Position numbers and translations under genes: made by a program. From Pseudomonas khorasanensis (GTDB taxonomy: Bacteria > Pseudomonadota > Gammaproteobacteria > Pseudomonadales > Pseudomonadaceae), in contig NZ_JABWQP020000004.1 of the NCBI RefSeq assembly GCF_014268505.2, forward strand, positions 1 to 64,000: a DNA stretch of 64,000 nucleotides, written 5' to 3'. The notes under the pieces are model-generated. The model saw only the letters and a list, made by a program, of their open reading frames with translations. It made no database searches and had not been told where the DNA came from. The first letter of the stretch is position 1, and every line of letters starts with the position of its first letter. This document shows, in pieces, positions 36,770 through 45,088 of this stretch.

Positions 36770-37624
36770 TCAGCCGCCCAGCGGGGTCGGATGCGGGTGC
36801 ATCACCGCGCGCAGACGTTCCTCCTGGAGAAACTTCATGATGATCGGCGCCACGGCTTCTGCCCGGGTAATCAGGAACAAATGGCCGTCATCGATGACGT
36901 GTAACTGTGCATTGGGAATGCGCCAGGCGAGCACGCGCATGTTGATCAGCGGAATCAACGGATCGTCATCCCCGGCCAGTACCAGCGTCGGCTGATGAAT
37001 CTTGTGCAGCCAGTGAATGCTGGTCCAGCCAAGCCCGGCAAACAGTTGCCAGTAATAACCGAGCTTGCCCGCCGAACGCACTTTCGCGGCATGGCTGGCG
37101 GCCAGCGTCGGGTCGCGGCGGAACGAACCGCCATAGATCATCGGCGCGATGCGAATCACGTGGGACGGTTGAATGTAGCGCCGGGGACTGGCCATCATCC
37201 ACAGCACTTTCGGTTTGCCCGGGACCATCACCGCCCCGGCCGCCGTCGCCGCCAGCACAAGTTTTTTGCAGCGCTCGGGATAGTCATAGGCAAACTGCTG
37301 CGCGAGTGCGCCGCCCCACGACACGCCGATCACGTTGACCTGACCGTAATCGAGATAATCGAGCATCCGCGCCGTCAATTTGGCCAGACCGGGAAAGCGA
37401 TACGGCCGGTTCGGCGTGGAAGAACCGCCGACACCGGGCACGTCGAAGGCGATCACTTCCAGGTCCGGGTCCAACGCCGCGACGAATGGAAATACCAGCT
37501 CCAGGTTGGCGCCGATGCCGTTGAAAATCAGCAAGGGCGTCAAGTGCGGCTTGCCGGGACGAACCGCTGTGCGGAGGGTCTGGCCATCCAGGTCGACGGT
37601 GCGGAAAATGAACGGTTGCGGCAT
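36770..37624 (-). CDS. phaZ: Intracellular mcl-PHA depolymerase PhaZ
   Basis: PhaZ hydrolyses stored PHA to 3-hydroxy acids at the granule surface. The ATG at 37624 gives 284 residues; positions match the known P. putida triad exactly: Ser102 in GVSWGG, Asp221 in GDDDPL and His248 in DDGHLF. The frame stays open upstream, but that part would run into the REPIN and was left out. It lies between phaC1 and phaC2, so synthesis and turnover genes are interleaved. Confidence 0.96.
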   Translation of the reverse strand: MPQPFIFRTVDLDGQTLRTAVRPGKPHLTPLLIFNGIGANLELVFPFVAALDPDLEVIAFDVPGVGGSSTPNRPYRFPGLAKLTARMLDYLDYGQVNVIGVSWGGALAQQFAYDYPERCKKLVLAATAAGAVMVPGKPKVLWMMASPRRYIQPSHVIRIAPMIYGGSFRRDPTLAASHAAKVRSAGKLGYYWQLFAGLGWTSIHWLHKIHQPTLVLAGDDDPLIPLINMRVLAWRIPNAQLHVIDDGHLFLITRAEAVAPIIMKFLQEERLRAVMHPHPTPLGG

Positions 37625-37661
37625 GGGTGAGGCCCTGTAGATTTCAAGTCCACCGCTCCGC

Positions 37662-37748
37662 TGTAGGAGCTGACGAGTGAAACGAGGCTGCGATCTTTTG
37701 ATCTTCAACGACAACATCAAGAGATCGCAGCCTTCGGCAGCTCCTACA
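37662..37748. repeat. REPIN, TGTAGGAGCTG family
   Basis: Left arm TGTAGGAGCTGACGAGTGAA and right arm CAGCTCCTACA enclose GATCGCAGCC-type inner arms. It lies between the end of phaC1 and the start of phaZ, where its hairpin could lower readthrough from phaC1 into phaZ. Confidence 0.88.
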
Positions 37749-37768
37749 GTGGGATTTCGGTGGGTCAG

Positions 37769-39448
37769 TTACCGCTCATGGACGTATGTCCCCGGTGCGC
37801 CTTCGCCCGCCGGATACGCCTTGTTGCCCAGTTTCGTCGGGGCTTTTTTCAGGTTGCCCGAACGTTGGGCCAGCCATGCCTGCCAGTGCAGCCACCAGGA
37901 GTCGGTGTGTTTGGTGGAGTTCTCTTGCCAGTCATCGGCCGTCGCGGCCATTTCTTCACCGGTCATGTAGCGCGACTTCGGGTTGCCCGGCGGGTTGAGG
38001 ATGCTCTGGATATGGCCGCTGCTCGACAGCACAAATTCAACTTTGCCGCCGAACAGCTGCGCCGACTTGTAGCAGGACTTCCATGGGGTGATATGGTCGT
38101 TGGTGCCGGCCAGCGAGAAAATGTCAGCGGTAACCTGTTTCAGGTCGATCGGCGTGCCGCACACTTCGAGTGCATTGGGGCGGATCAGTGGATTGTTTTT
38201 GAACATCTCGATCAGGTCGCCGTGGAACGCGGCCGGCAGGCGAGTGGTGTCGTTGTTCCAGAACAGAATGTCGAAAACCGGTGGCTCGTTGCCCAGCAGG
38301 TAATTGTTGACCCAGTAATTCCAGATCAGGTCGTTGGGGCGCATCCAGGCGAAGACCTTGGCCATGTCTTTGCCCTCAAGCACTCCGGCCTGGTACGAGT
38401 GACGCTTGGCGGTCTCCAGGGTCTGTTCGTCGACGAACAGGGCAACGTCGCTGTCGAGCGTGGTGTCGAGCACGCTGACCAGCAGCGTGAGGGAGTTGAC
38501 CTTGTGTTCGCCAATCGCCGCGTAGTGGCCGAGCAGCGCCGTGCAGGTGATCCCGCCGGAGCAGGCGCCGAGCATGTTGACGTCCTTGCTGCCAGTGATC
38601 GCGGTGACGACATTGACGGCTTCTTTCAGCGCCTCGATGTAAGTAGACAGGCCCCATTCGCGCTGGGCCTTGGTCGGGTTGCGCCAACTGACAATGAAGG
38701 TCGGCACGTTATTGCGCAGGCAAAAGCGCGCCAGGCTCTTGTCCGGGCTCAAGTCGAATACGTAAAACTTGTTGATCTGCGGCGGCACCACCAGCAATGG
38801 GCGCTCGTGGATTTGCTCGGTGATCGGCTTGTACTGGATCAGTTCCAGCACATCATTGCGAAACACCACCGCGCCTTCGGTCACGCCCAGGCTCTTGCCG
38901 ACCTCGAACGCGCCCATGTTGACCTGGCTTGGCATGCCGCCGTTGTGCACCAGATCTTTCGCCAGATGGGAGAGCCCGTCGAGCAGGCTTTTGCCACCGG
39001 TTTCGAAGAAGCGTTTTACTGCTGCCGGGTTGGCTGCCGTGTTGGTCGGCGCCATGGCTTCGGTCATGAGATTGATGACGAAGTGCCCGCGGGCAATGTC
39101 TTTGGGTGACAGGCTGCTGTCGTCGATCCAGGAATGGAGCTCCTTGCGCCATGCCAGGTAGGTTTGCAGATAACGTTTGTAGAGCGGGTTCTGGCTCCAT
39201 GCCGGATCGGCAAAACGACGGTCATCGCCGGCCGGCTGCAGGGCGGATTTGCCAAGCAGCACGTTCTTCAGCTCAAGGCCGAAATGGGTCACATGCTTGA
39301 CGCTATGAATCGGTTGTCTGATGGCCTGTTTGAGCACCATACGAGCAGAGGCCAGCAGATCCTTTCCGCGCAGCCCGACGACGGGGTTAAGCCCCAGGGT
39401 GTTCTCCGAGGCTTGGTACTTCAGGTCATCGTTATTCTTGTTACTCAT
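37769..39448 (-). CDS. phaC1: Class II PHA synthase PhaC1
   Basis: PhaC1 is the main medium-chain-length PHA polymerase. The 559-residue protein starts MSNKNNDDLKYQASENTLGL, shows the nucleophile Cys296 in NMLGACSGGI, the VVPPQINKFYVFDLSPDKSL block and the C-terminal SSSGHIQSI His. It is the first gene of phaC1-phaZ-phaC2-phaD. Upstream lies a good sigma-54 match (39573-39588), and codons 3-5 contain an exact A-rich Hfq/Crc motif, fitting the known nitrogen and catabolite control of PHA synthesis. Confidence 0.98.
   Translation of the reverse strand: MSNKNNDDLKYQASENTLGLNPVVGLRGKDLLASARMVLKQAIRQPIHSVKHVTHFGLELKNVLLGKSALQPAGDDRRFADPAWSQNPLYKRYLQTYLAWRKELHSWIDDSSLSPKDIARGHFVINLMTEAMAPTNTAANPAAVKRFFETGGKSLLDGLSHLAKDLVHNGGMPSQVNMGAFEVGKSLGVTEGAVVFRNDVLELIQYKPITEQIHERPLLVVPPQINKFYVFDLSPDKSLARFCLRNNVPTFIVSWRNPTKAQREWGLSTYIEALKEAVNVVTAITGSKDVNMLGACSGGITCTALLGHYAAIGEHKVNSLTLLVSVLDTTLDSDVALFVDEQTLETAKRHSYQAGVLEGKDMAKVFAWMRPNDLIWNYWVNNYLLGNEPPVFDILFWNNDTTRLPAAFHGDLIEMFKNNPLIRPNALEVCGTPIDLKQVTADIFSLAGTNDHITPWKSCYKSAQLFGGKVEFVLSSSGHIQSILNPPGNPKSRYMTGEEMAATADDWQENSTKHTDSWWLHWQAWLAQRSGNLKKAPTKLGNKAYPAGEGAPGTYVHER
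39435..39442 (-). promoter_or_regulatory. A-rich Hfq/Crc motif in the first codons of phaC1
   Basis: On the minus strand AACAAGAA (codons 3-5) matches AAnAAnAA at all six fixed bases. Crc control of phaC1 translation is reported in P. putida. A motif this close to the start codon would block ribosome loading. Confidence 0.6.
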
Positions 39449-39572
39449 CTACGACGCTCCATTGTCCTGAGACGAGTACCCGGTTTCTGCTGTGCAGTTC
39501 CACAGCCAACGCCAGGTACTACTGCTCGGGTGACCGTTGATTCTGCATGGCTGCCTTACAGTCATAGAGCAC

Positions 39573-39588
39573 TGCAGAGAACTTGCCA
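39573..39588 (-). promoter_or_regulatory. Candidate sigma-54 promoter of phaC1
   Basis: On the minus strand TGGCAAGTTCTCTGCA agrees with TGGCACGnnnnTTGCA at all but two fixed positions and keeps the GG-N10-GC spacing. Transcription would begin near 39562, giving a leader of about 113 bases. A sigma-54 promoter for phaC1 has been proposed in other pseudomonads. No activator site was identified. Confidence 0.55.
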
Positions 39589-39705
39589 GCTCCATTGGTT
39601 ACCCGAGTTTAATTTTTTTCGCAAGCAGCCGATCCTGGGCCGCACACGCGGAGCATTCAAACAGATGAAGTTAGAAAATGCCTTCTAAAGAGCGAGACGC
39701 GCGGC

Positions 39706-40083
39706 CTAGAGCATCAGCTTGACGAAGGACTCGTTCGGGTCACGGCTTTTCCCGGCGGCACGCAGCTCGGCCAGATAATCGTCCCACAGTTCAGTCTGGC
39801 GTTTGCCCAGCTCGTAGAGATAGTCCCAGGTGAACAGGCCGCTGTCGTGGCCGTCATCGAAGGTCAGTTTCAGTGCGTAATGTCCGGCCGGTTCCAGCTT
39901 GGTCAGGCCGACATTGAGCTTGCCGAATTGCAGGATCGGTTTGCCGTGGCCCTGGACCTCGGCGGAGGGGGAGTGCACGCGCAGAAATTCCGCGGGCAGG
40001 GTGAATTCCTCGCCGGACGCGTAGGTGAGCGTCAGGGTTTTCGAGGCTTTGTGCAGTTTGATGTCGGTGGGGATTCGATTCAT
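39706..40083 (-). CDS. DUF971 / gamma-butyrobetaine hydroxylase-like N-terminal domain protein
   Basis: This is a 125-residue small protein made only of the GBBH-like N-terminal (DUF971) domain: MNRIPTDIKLHKASKTLTLT, a zinc-ribbon-like fold without the usual Cys residues, and GLFTWDYLYELGKRQTELWD at the C-terminus. It lacks the catalytic oxygenase domain, so it is not a hydroxylase. Its function is unknown; similar stand-alone proteins lie next to hslUV in many proteobacteria. It shares orientation with hslVU upstream but a REPIN separates them. Confidence 0.88.
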   Translation of the reverse strand: MNRIPTDIKLHKASKTLTLTYASGEEFTLPAEFLRVHSPSAEVQGHGKPILQFGKLNVGLTKLEPAGHYALKLTFDDGHDSGLFTWDYLYELGKRQTELWDDYLAELRAAGKSRDPNESFVKLML

Positions 40084-40121
40084 GGGCTGGCGTCCGATGT
40101 GTGGGCGACCCTAGATCAAAT

Positions 40122-40209
40122 GTGAGAGCGAGCCTGCTCGCGAAAGCGCTGTGTCAGAAAACACTAATGTCAACTGACACGGCCTCTTCGCGAGCAGGCT
40201 CGCTCCCAC
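40122..40209. repeat. 88-bp REPIN, GTGGGAGCGAGC family
   Basis: The left arm GTGAGAGCGAGCCTGCTCGC carries one change from its perfect partner GCGAGCAGGCTCGCTCCCAC. The centre contains a TGTCAG / CTGACA inverted pair. It lies after the hslU stop. Confidence 0.9.
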
Positions 40210-40236
40210 AGGGTCCGCTACCGCTGTAAGTATGGC

Positions 40237-41574
40237 TTACAGGATATAACGGGACAGATCTTCGTTCTGCGCCAATTCGCCCAGATGGCTGTTGACGTAT
40301 TCGGCGTCGATCAGGATCGCCTTGTCATCATGGGCGCTGGCCAGATCGCCGGCACTGAACGACACCTCTTCGAGCAAGCGCTCAAGCAGGGTGTGCAGGC
40401 GACGGGCGCCGATATTCTCGGTCTTTTCGTTGACCTGCCAGGCAATCTCGGCGATGCGCTTGATGCCCTCTGGCTGGAACTGGATGTTCAGGCCTTCGGT
40501 TTTCAACAGGGCGCAGTATTGCTCGGTGAGCGAGGCGTGCGGTTCGCTGAGGATGCGTTCGAAGTCTTGCGGGCTCAGCGCCTTGAGTTCGACGCGGATC
40601 GGCAAACGGCCTTGCAGCTCCGGCACCAGATCGCTCGGCTTGCTCAGGTGGAACGCACCGGAGGCGATGAATAGAATGTGGTCGGTCTTGACCATACCCA
40701 GCTTGGTGTTGACGGTGCAGCCTTCGATCAGCGGCAGCAGGTCACGCTGCACACCTTCACGGGACACATCGGCGCCGCCGACATTGCCACGCTTGGCGAC
40801 TTTGTCGATTTCGTCGATGAACACGATGCCGTGCTGCTCGACCGCTTCCAGTGCCTTGGCCTTCAACTCTTCTTCGTTGACCAGGCGCCCGGCTTCTTCG
40901 TCGCGTACCAGCTTGAACGCTTCCTTGACCTTGAGCTTGCGCGACTTCTTCTTGCCCTTGCCCATGTTGGCGAACAGGGACTGGAGCTGGTTGGTCATTT
41001 CTTCCATGCCTGGCGGCGTGGCGATCTCGATGCCGGATACTTCGGCGACTTCGATCTCGATTTCCTTGTCGTCCAGCTGACCTTCGCGCAGGCGCTTGCG
41101 GAACAGCTGACGGGTGTTGGAATCGGAGCTCGGCGCTTCTTCATTGCTGAAGCCCATGCGTGCCGGCGGCAGCAGCGCGTCGAGGATGCGATCCTCGGCA
41201 GCGTCTTCGGCGCGGTGGCGCACGCGGGTCATTTCCTGCTCGCGGAGCATCTTGATAGCGGCGTCGGCCAGATCCCGGATGATCGACTCGACGTCACGGC
41301 CAACGTAGCCGACCTCGGTGAATTTGGTCGCTTCGACCTTGATGAACGGCGCGTTGGCCAGTTTCGCCAGGCGACGGGCGATTTCGGTTTTACCGACACC
41401 AGTCGGGCCGATCATCAGGATGTTCTTCGGCGTCACTTCAACGCGCAGTTCTTCGGGCAGTTGCATGCGGCGCCAGCGGTTGCGCAGGGCAATCGCGACG
41501 GCGCGCTTGGCATCGTCCTGGCCGATGATGTGGCGGTTGAGTTCGTGGACGATTTCGCGGGGAGTCATTGACAT
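40237..41574 (-). CDS. hslU: ATP-dependent protease ATPase subunit HslU
   Basis: HslU is the AAA+ unfoldase of the HslUV (ClpYQ) protease. The 445-residue protein has Walker [14 protein letters not shown] (about 55-67), the pore loop GYVGRDVE, a charged I domain (about 110-240), Walker [11 protein letters not shown] and the sensor-2 [15 protein letters not shown]. The C-terminal LSRYIL tail is the segment that docks into and activates HslV. It follows hslV by 55 bases. Confidence 0.98.
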   Translation of the reverse strand: MSMTPREIVHELNRHIIGQDDAKRAVAIALRNRWRRMQLPEELRVEVTPKNILMIGPTGVGKTEIARRLAKLANAPFIKVEATKFTEVGYVGRDVESIIRDLADAAIKMLREQEMTRVRHRAEDAAEDRILDALLPPARMGFSNEEAPSSDSNTRQLFRKRLREGQLDDKEIEIEVAEVSGIEIATPPGMEEMTNQLQSLFANMGKGKKKSRKLKVKEAFKLVRDEEAGRLVNEEELKAKALEAVEQHGIVFIDEIDKVAKRGNVGGADVSREGVQRDLLPLIEGCTVNTKLGMVKTDHILFIASGAFHLSKPSDLVPELQGRLPIRVELKALSPQDFERILSEPHASLTEQYCALLKTEGLNIQFQPEGIKRIAEIAWQVNEKTENIGARRLHTLLERLLEEVSFSAGDLASAHDDKAILIDAEYVNSHLGELAQNEDLSRYIL

Positions 41575-41629
41575 AATAATTGGCGGTCCTCAAGCAGAAA
41601 CAAGCCGTGGCACAGTGGCCGCAACAGGC

Positions 41630-42160
41630 TTATTCAGCGAGGTCCTGCTCCTCAATGGTCTGGGTGTGGTTGGTGAATACACAGATGTCGCCGGCGATGC
41701 CAAGGGCGGTTTCGACGATTTCGCGGGCCGACAGGTCGGTCTTTTTCAGCAGTGCGCTGGCCGCAGCTTGCGCGTAGGCGCCGCCGGAACCCATGGCGAT
41801 CAGGCCGTCTTCGGGTTCGACCACATCACCGTTACCGGTAATGATCAGGGACGCATCCTTGTTGGCGACCGCGAGCATGGCTTCGAGGCGGCTCAGGGAA
41901 CGGTCGGTGCGCCATTCTTTGGCGAGTTCGACAGCGGCGCGGACCAGGTGGCCTTGATGTTTTTCGAGCTGGCCTTCGAAGCGTTCGAAGAGGGTGAAGG
42001 CGTCGGCGGTGGCACCGGCGAAACCGGCGATGACCTGGCCGTGGTACAGGCGACGAACCTTTTTGGCGTTGCCTTTCATCACGGTATTGCCAAGAGAAAC
42101 CTGGCCGTCGCCGCCCATGACGACTTTGCCGTGGCGGCGGACTGAAACGATGGTGGTCAA
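41630..42160 (-). CDS. hslV: ATP-dependent protease proteolytic subunit HslV
   Basis: HslV is the threonine peptidase of HslUV. Family alignment places the start at a TTG (42160) giving [13 protein letters not shown]; the Thr after the initiator becomes the N-terminal nucleophile. No ATG lies in a suitable place, since the upstream frame beginning MNGHKAF would bury the nucleophile. GGAG lies nine bases before the TTG. 176 residues, with [20 protein letters not shown] and [13 protein letters not shown] typical of the family. Rare start use may set a low HslV level relative to HslU. Confidence 0.95.
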   Translation of the reverse strand: MTTIVSVRRHGKVVMGGDGQVSLGNTVMKGNAKKVRRLYHGQVIAGFAGATADAFTLFERFEGQLEKHQGHLVRAAVELAKEWRTDRSLSRLEAMLAVANKDASLIITGNGDVVEPEDGLIAMGSGGAYAQAAASALLKKTDLSAREIVETALGIAGDICVFTNHTQTIEEQDLAE

Positions 42161-42268
42161 GGGAAGAGTCTCCACGCAGCGGGGCGAAAATGCCTTATGC
42201 CCATTCATATGGGGGTGCTGGGGAGGATTTCAACCATGGCGCGGGAGAGGGGACGAGCGGTGATCAAC

Positions 42269-42300
42269 TGTAGGAGCTGCCGAAGGCTGCGATCTTTTGA
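42269..42300. repeat. Solitary REP half, TGTAGGAGCTGC family
   Basis: TGTAGGAGCTGCCGAAGGCT followed by GCGATCTTTTGAT is a single arm with no inverted partner before the next element begins seven bases later. It seems to have been truncated or displaced by the neighbouring repeat. Confidence 0.75.
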
Positions 42301-42306
42301 TTTGAT

Positions 42307-42412
42307 CGTTCCCACGCTCCACGTGGGAATGCAGCCCGGGACGCTCCGCGTTCCCTTCGTCGCTGGGACGTCGCGCGTCCGTAGAGGCATTCCCACGCAG
42401 AGCGTGGGAACG
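42307..42412. repeat. REPIN, CGTTCCCACGCT family
   Basis: Arms CGTTCCCACGCTCCACGTGG and its near complement ending GCGTGGGAACG enclose an inner GGGACGCTCCGCG / GACGTCGCGCGTCC pair. It is the same family as at 9403. It fills the gap between the SPOR gene and hslV. Confidence 0.88.
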
Positions 42413-42424
42413 ATCATCGCGGGA

Positions 42425-43135
42425 TCAGCGGCTCTGGCGTTGTTGTAACAACAGGTTGCTAAAGCCGCTGCCAGCCAGTTGTTTCTGCGCTGTAGTCAGT
42501 TGTTCGCGGTTGCTGAACGGACCGACCAGCACGCGGTACCAGGTTTCGTCCTTGACCGTGCCGGACTCAACCGACACCGCCTGACCGAGCAGAATGATCT
42601 GCGCACGGACCTTGTCGGCGTCCGCCTCTTTGCGGAACGAACCCGCCTGAAGGAAGAATTTGGTCACTGGCGCCGCTTTGCTCACCGGTGGCGCTGGGGG
42701 CGGCGTAATGCCGGCCAGCGCCGCCTGAGCGCGCGCGGTGTCGATCTTCGCCGCTTCCGCCGGTGTGACCGGCGTGGTCGGGATGGCCGGTACCTGTGGC
42801 GTCGGCAGCGTCTTCTCCGGCACTGCGTCAGGCGGCACGATCACTTCCGATTCCGGCAGCAGCGTGTAGAAGTCGTACTTCGGCTTGACCGGTTGCGTCG
42901 GGCTCGGCGGGGTCTTGTTGGCCTCGGCGATCTTCGACGCTTTCTGCTGTTGCTCGACTTTTTCGCGCTTGACCGTGTCGCTGCCCTTGCCCGGCTCCAG
43001 TTTCATCAGGAATACGATGAAGGCGCCGACTGTCAGGCCGATGGCCATCCACAGCCAGCCCGGAATCGGTTGTTTAGCAGGTGCCTGGTAGCGGCTGGCG
43101 CCACGTTTGGGTGCAGGTTTTTTCTTGGCGGCCAA
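42425..43135 (-). CDS. SPOR domain-containing protein, FtsN-like
   Basis: This is a 236-residue bitopic inner-membrane protein: a basic cytoplasmic start (MAAKKKPAPKRGASRYQAPA), one membrane helix (about 25-45, GWLWMAIGLTVGAFIVFLM), a Pro-rich periplasmic linker and a C-terminal SPOR domain (about 158-234, FFLQAGSFRKEADADKVRAQ) that binds denuded septal glycan. Position between argS and hslVU equals that of ftsN in E. coli, so it is the likely FtsN counterpart. Its start lies one base after the argS stop. Confidence 0.88.
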   Translation of the reverse strand: MAAKKKPAPKRGASRYQAPAKQPIPGWLWMAIGLTVGAFIVFLMKLEPGKGSDTVKREKVEQQQKASKIAEANKTPPSPTQPVKPKYDFYTLLPESEVIVPPDAVPEKTLPTPQVPAIPTTPVTPAEAAKIDTARAQAALAGITPPPAPPVSKAAPVTKFFLQAGSFRKEADADKVRAQIILLGQAVSVESGTVKDETWYRVLVGPFSNREQLTTAQKQLAGSGFSNLLLQQRQSR

Positions 43136-43136
43136 C

Positions 43137-44873
43137 TTACATGCGCTCCAGAGTTTCCAGACCCAACAGCTCCAGGCCTTGCTTGAGGGTGCGCCCGGTC
43201 AGCGCGGCCAGACGCAGACGGCTCTGCATTTGCGCCGGGGTATCGGCAGCGAGGATCGGGCAGTTCTCGTAAAAACTGGAGAACAGGCCAGCGACGTCGT
43301 ACAGGTAGGTGCAGAGGATGTGAGGCGTGCCCTTGTCGGCGACGCTGTTGAGCACTTCGCCCAATTGCGCCAGTTTCGCCGCCAGCTCTTGCTCGTGCGC
43401 CGCTTCGAGGACGATCTGGCCGTCGACTTCGCTGAAATCCTTGCCGAGTTTGCGGAACACACCGGCCACACGAGTGTAGGCGTACAGCAGATACGGCGCG
43501 GTGTTGCCTTCGAAGTTGAGCATCAGGTCGAAGTTGAAGCTGTAGTCGCTGGTGCGATGCTTGGACAGGTCGGCGTATTTCACCGCGCCGATGCCAACGA
43601 CTCTGGCGATGTTGCGCAATTCGTCTTCGGCCAGCGTCGGATTCTTTTCTTTCACCAGGCTGTAGGCGCGTTCCTGCGCTTCGGTGAGCAGATCGATCAG
43701 CTTCACGGTGCCGCCGTCACGGGTCTTGAACGGACGCCCATCGGCGCCGTTCATGGTGCCGAAACCCATGTGCTCCATTTGCATTGGATGCGTGACGAAA
43801 CCGGCCTTGCGCGCCACCGCGAACACTTGCTGGAAGTGCAGGGCCTGACGCTGATCGACGAAATACAGCGCGCGATCAGCTTGCAGTTTGCCGCTGCGAT
43901 AGCGCACGGCCGCCAGGTCAGTGGTGGCGTACAGATAACCGCCGTCAGCCTTGACGATGATCACCGGCAGCGGGTCGCCGTCGGCGTTCTTGAACTCATC
44001 GAGGAACACACATTGCGCGCCGTTGCTCTCGACCAGCATGCCAGCTGCCTTCAGGTCGTTGACCACGTTGATCAGGTCGTCGTTGTAGGCGCTTTCGCCC
44101 ATCACGTCGGCCATGGTCAGTTTGACGTTGAGCAACTCGTAGATCTTCTGGCAGTGCGACAGCGAGATGTCCTTGAATCGGGTCCACAGCGCCAGGCACT
44201 CGGCATCGCCAGCCTGCAGCTTTACCACCAGACCCCGGGCGCGGTCGGCGAATTCTTCGGATTCGTCGAAGCGCTTCTTGGCGGCGCGGTAGAAGTTTTC
44301 CAGGTCCGAGAGCTCGTCGCTGGTGATCGGGTTTTCCTGCAGATACGCCATCAACATGCCGAACTGGGTGCCCCAGTCGCCCACATGGTTCTGACGGATC
44401 ACTTCGTCGCCGAGAAATTCCAGTACCCGTGCCACACCGTCGCCAATGATGGTCGAACGCAGGTGGCCCACGTGCATCTCTTTGGCCAGGTTGGGTGCGG
44501 ACAGGTCGACCACGGTGCGCTGCGCCGGGCCAGCCTTACGCACGCCAACGTGGGCGTCGGCCAGGGCGGCGTCGAGGCGCGAGGCCAGCGCCTGAGTATT
44601 CTGGAAAAAATTGATGAACCCCGGGCCGGCGATTTCGGCCTTGGTGACGTTCTCGTCAGCGGGCAGCGCAGCGATGATTTTTTCCGCCAGGTCGCGCGGC
44701 TTCATGCCGGCAGGCTTGGCCAGCATCATGGCGATGTTGCTGGCGAAGTCGCCGTGGGTCTTGTCCCGGGCGTTCTCCACCTGAATCGCCGGCGACAGGC
44801 CTTCAGGCAACACACCTTCGTTGACGAGTTGGGCGAGGGCTTGCTGGATCAGCTGGCGAATGGTGTCTTTCAT
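43137..44873 (-). CDS. argS: Arginyl-tRNA synthetase
   Basis: ArgS charges tRNA-Arg with arginine. The 578-residue class I enzyme starts [20 protein letters not shown]. It has the ArgRS N-terminal tRNA-contact domain (about 1-110), the HIGH-type motif in [20 protein letters not shown] (about 122-136), and a degenerate KMSKS region near [15 protein letters not shown] as in many ArgRS, then the anticodon-binding helical domain ending [16 protein letters not shown]. The longer open frame upstream runs through a REP pair and was excluded. Confidence 0.98.
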   Translation of the reverse strand: MKDTIRQLIQQALAQLVNEGVLPEGLSPAIQVENARDKTHGDFASNIAMMLAKPAGMKPRDLAEKIIAALPADENVTKAEIAGPGFINFFQNTQALASRLDAALADAHVGVRKAGPAQRTVVDLSAPNLAKEMHVGHLRSTIIGDGVARVLEFLGDEVIRQNHVGDWGTQFGMLMAYLQENPITSDELSDLENFYRAAKKRFDESEEFADRARGLVVKLQAGDAECLALWTRFKDISLSHCQKIYELLNVKLTMADVMGESAYNDDLINVVNDLKAAGMLVESNGAQCVFLDEFKNADGDPLPVIIVKADGGYLYATTDLAAVRYRSGKLQADRALYFVDQRQALHFQQVFAVARKAGFVTHPMQMEHMGFGTMNGADGRPFKTRDGGTVKLIDLLTEAQERAYSLVKEKNPTLAEDELRNIARVVGIGAVKYADLSKHRTSDYSFNFDLMLNFEGNTAPYLLYAYTRVAGVFRKLGKDFSEVDGQIVLEAAHEQELAAKLAQLGEVLNSVADKGTPHILCTYLYDVAGLFSSFYENCPILAADTPAQMQSRLRLAALTGRTLKQGLELLGLETLERM

Positions 44874-45007
44874 GGTCTTCTCTTTCGACCGCAAGCGCGG
44901 CGGGCGCATCGGTGCGCGGGTGGAAAAACTGGGCATTATCCGTTGCGAAGACGGGCTTGCCAACCTTAGCAGGCAGGATGTGGATATGTGGTGACAAAAA
45001 GTCCGCT

Positions 45008-45075
45008 TTCGCGAGCAGGCTCGCTCCCACAGGGTTCTGTGCGTGACACACAGTGGGAGCGAGCCTGCTCGCGAA
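45008..45075. repeat. REP pair (tail-to-tail), GTGGGAGCGAGC family
   Basis: TTCGCGAGCAGGCTCGCTCC then GTGGGAGCGAGCCTGCTCGC form a reversed pair of 68 bases, like that at 12722. It lies between argS and priA, which are both on the minus strand. Confidence 0.88.
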
Positions 45076-45088
45076 GGCAATCTTCAGC

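Noticed and set aside
43137..45080. A longer argS reading frame starting near 45080.
   Set aside because: The added N-terminus is translated REP sequence ([18 protein letters not shown]) and the normal ArgRS N-terminus begins at 44873.
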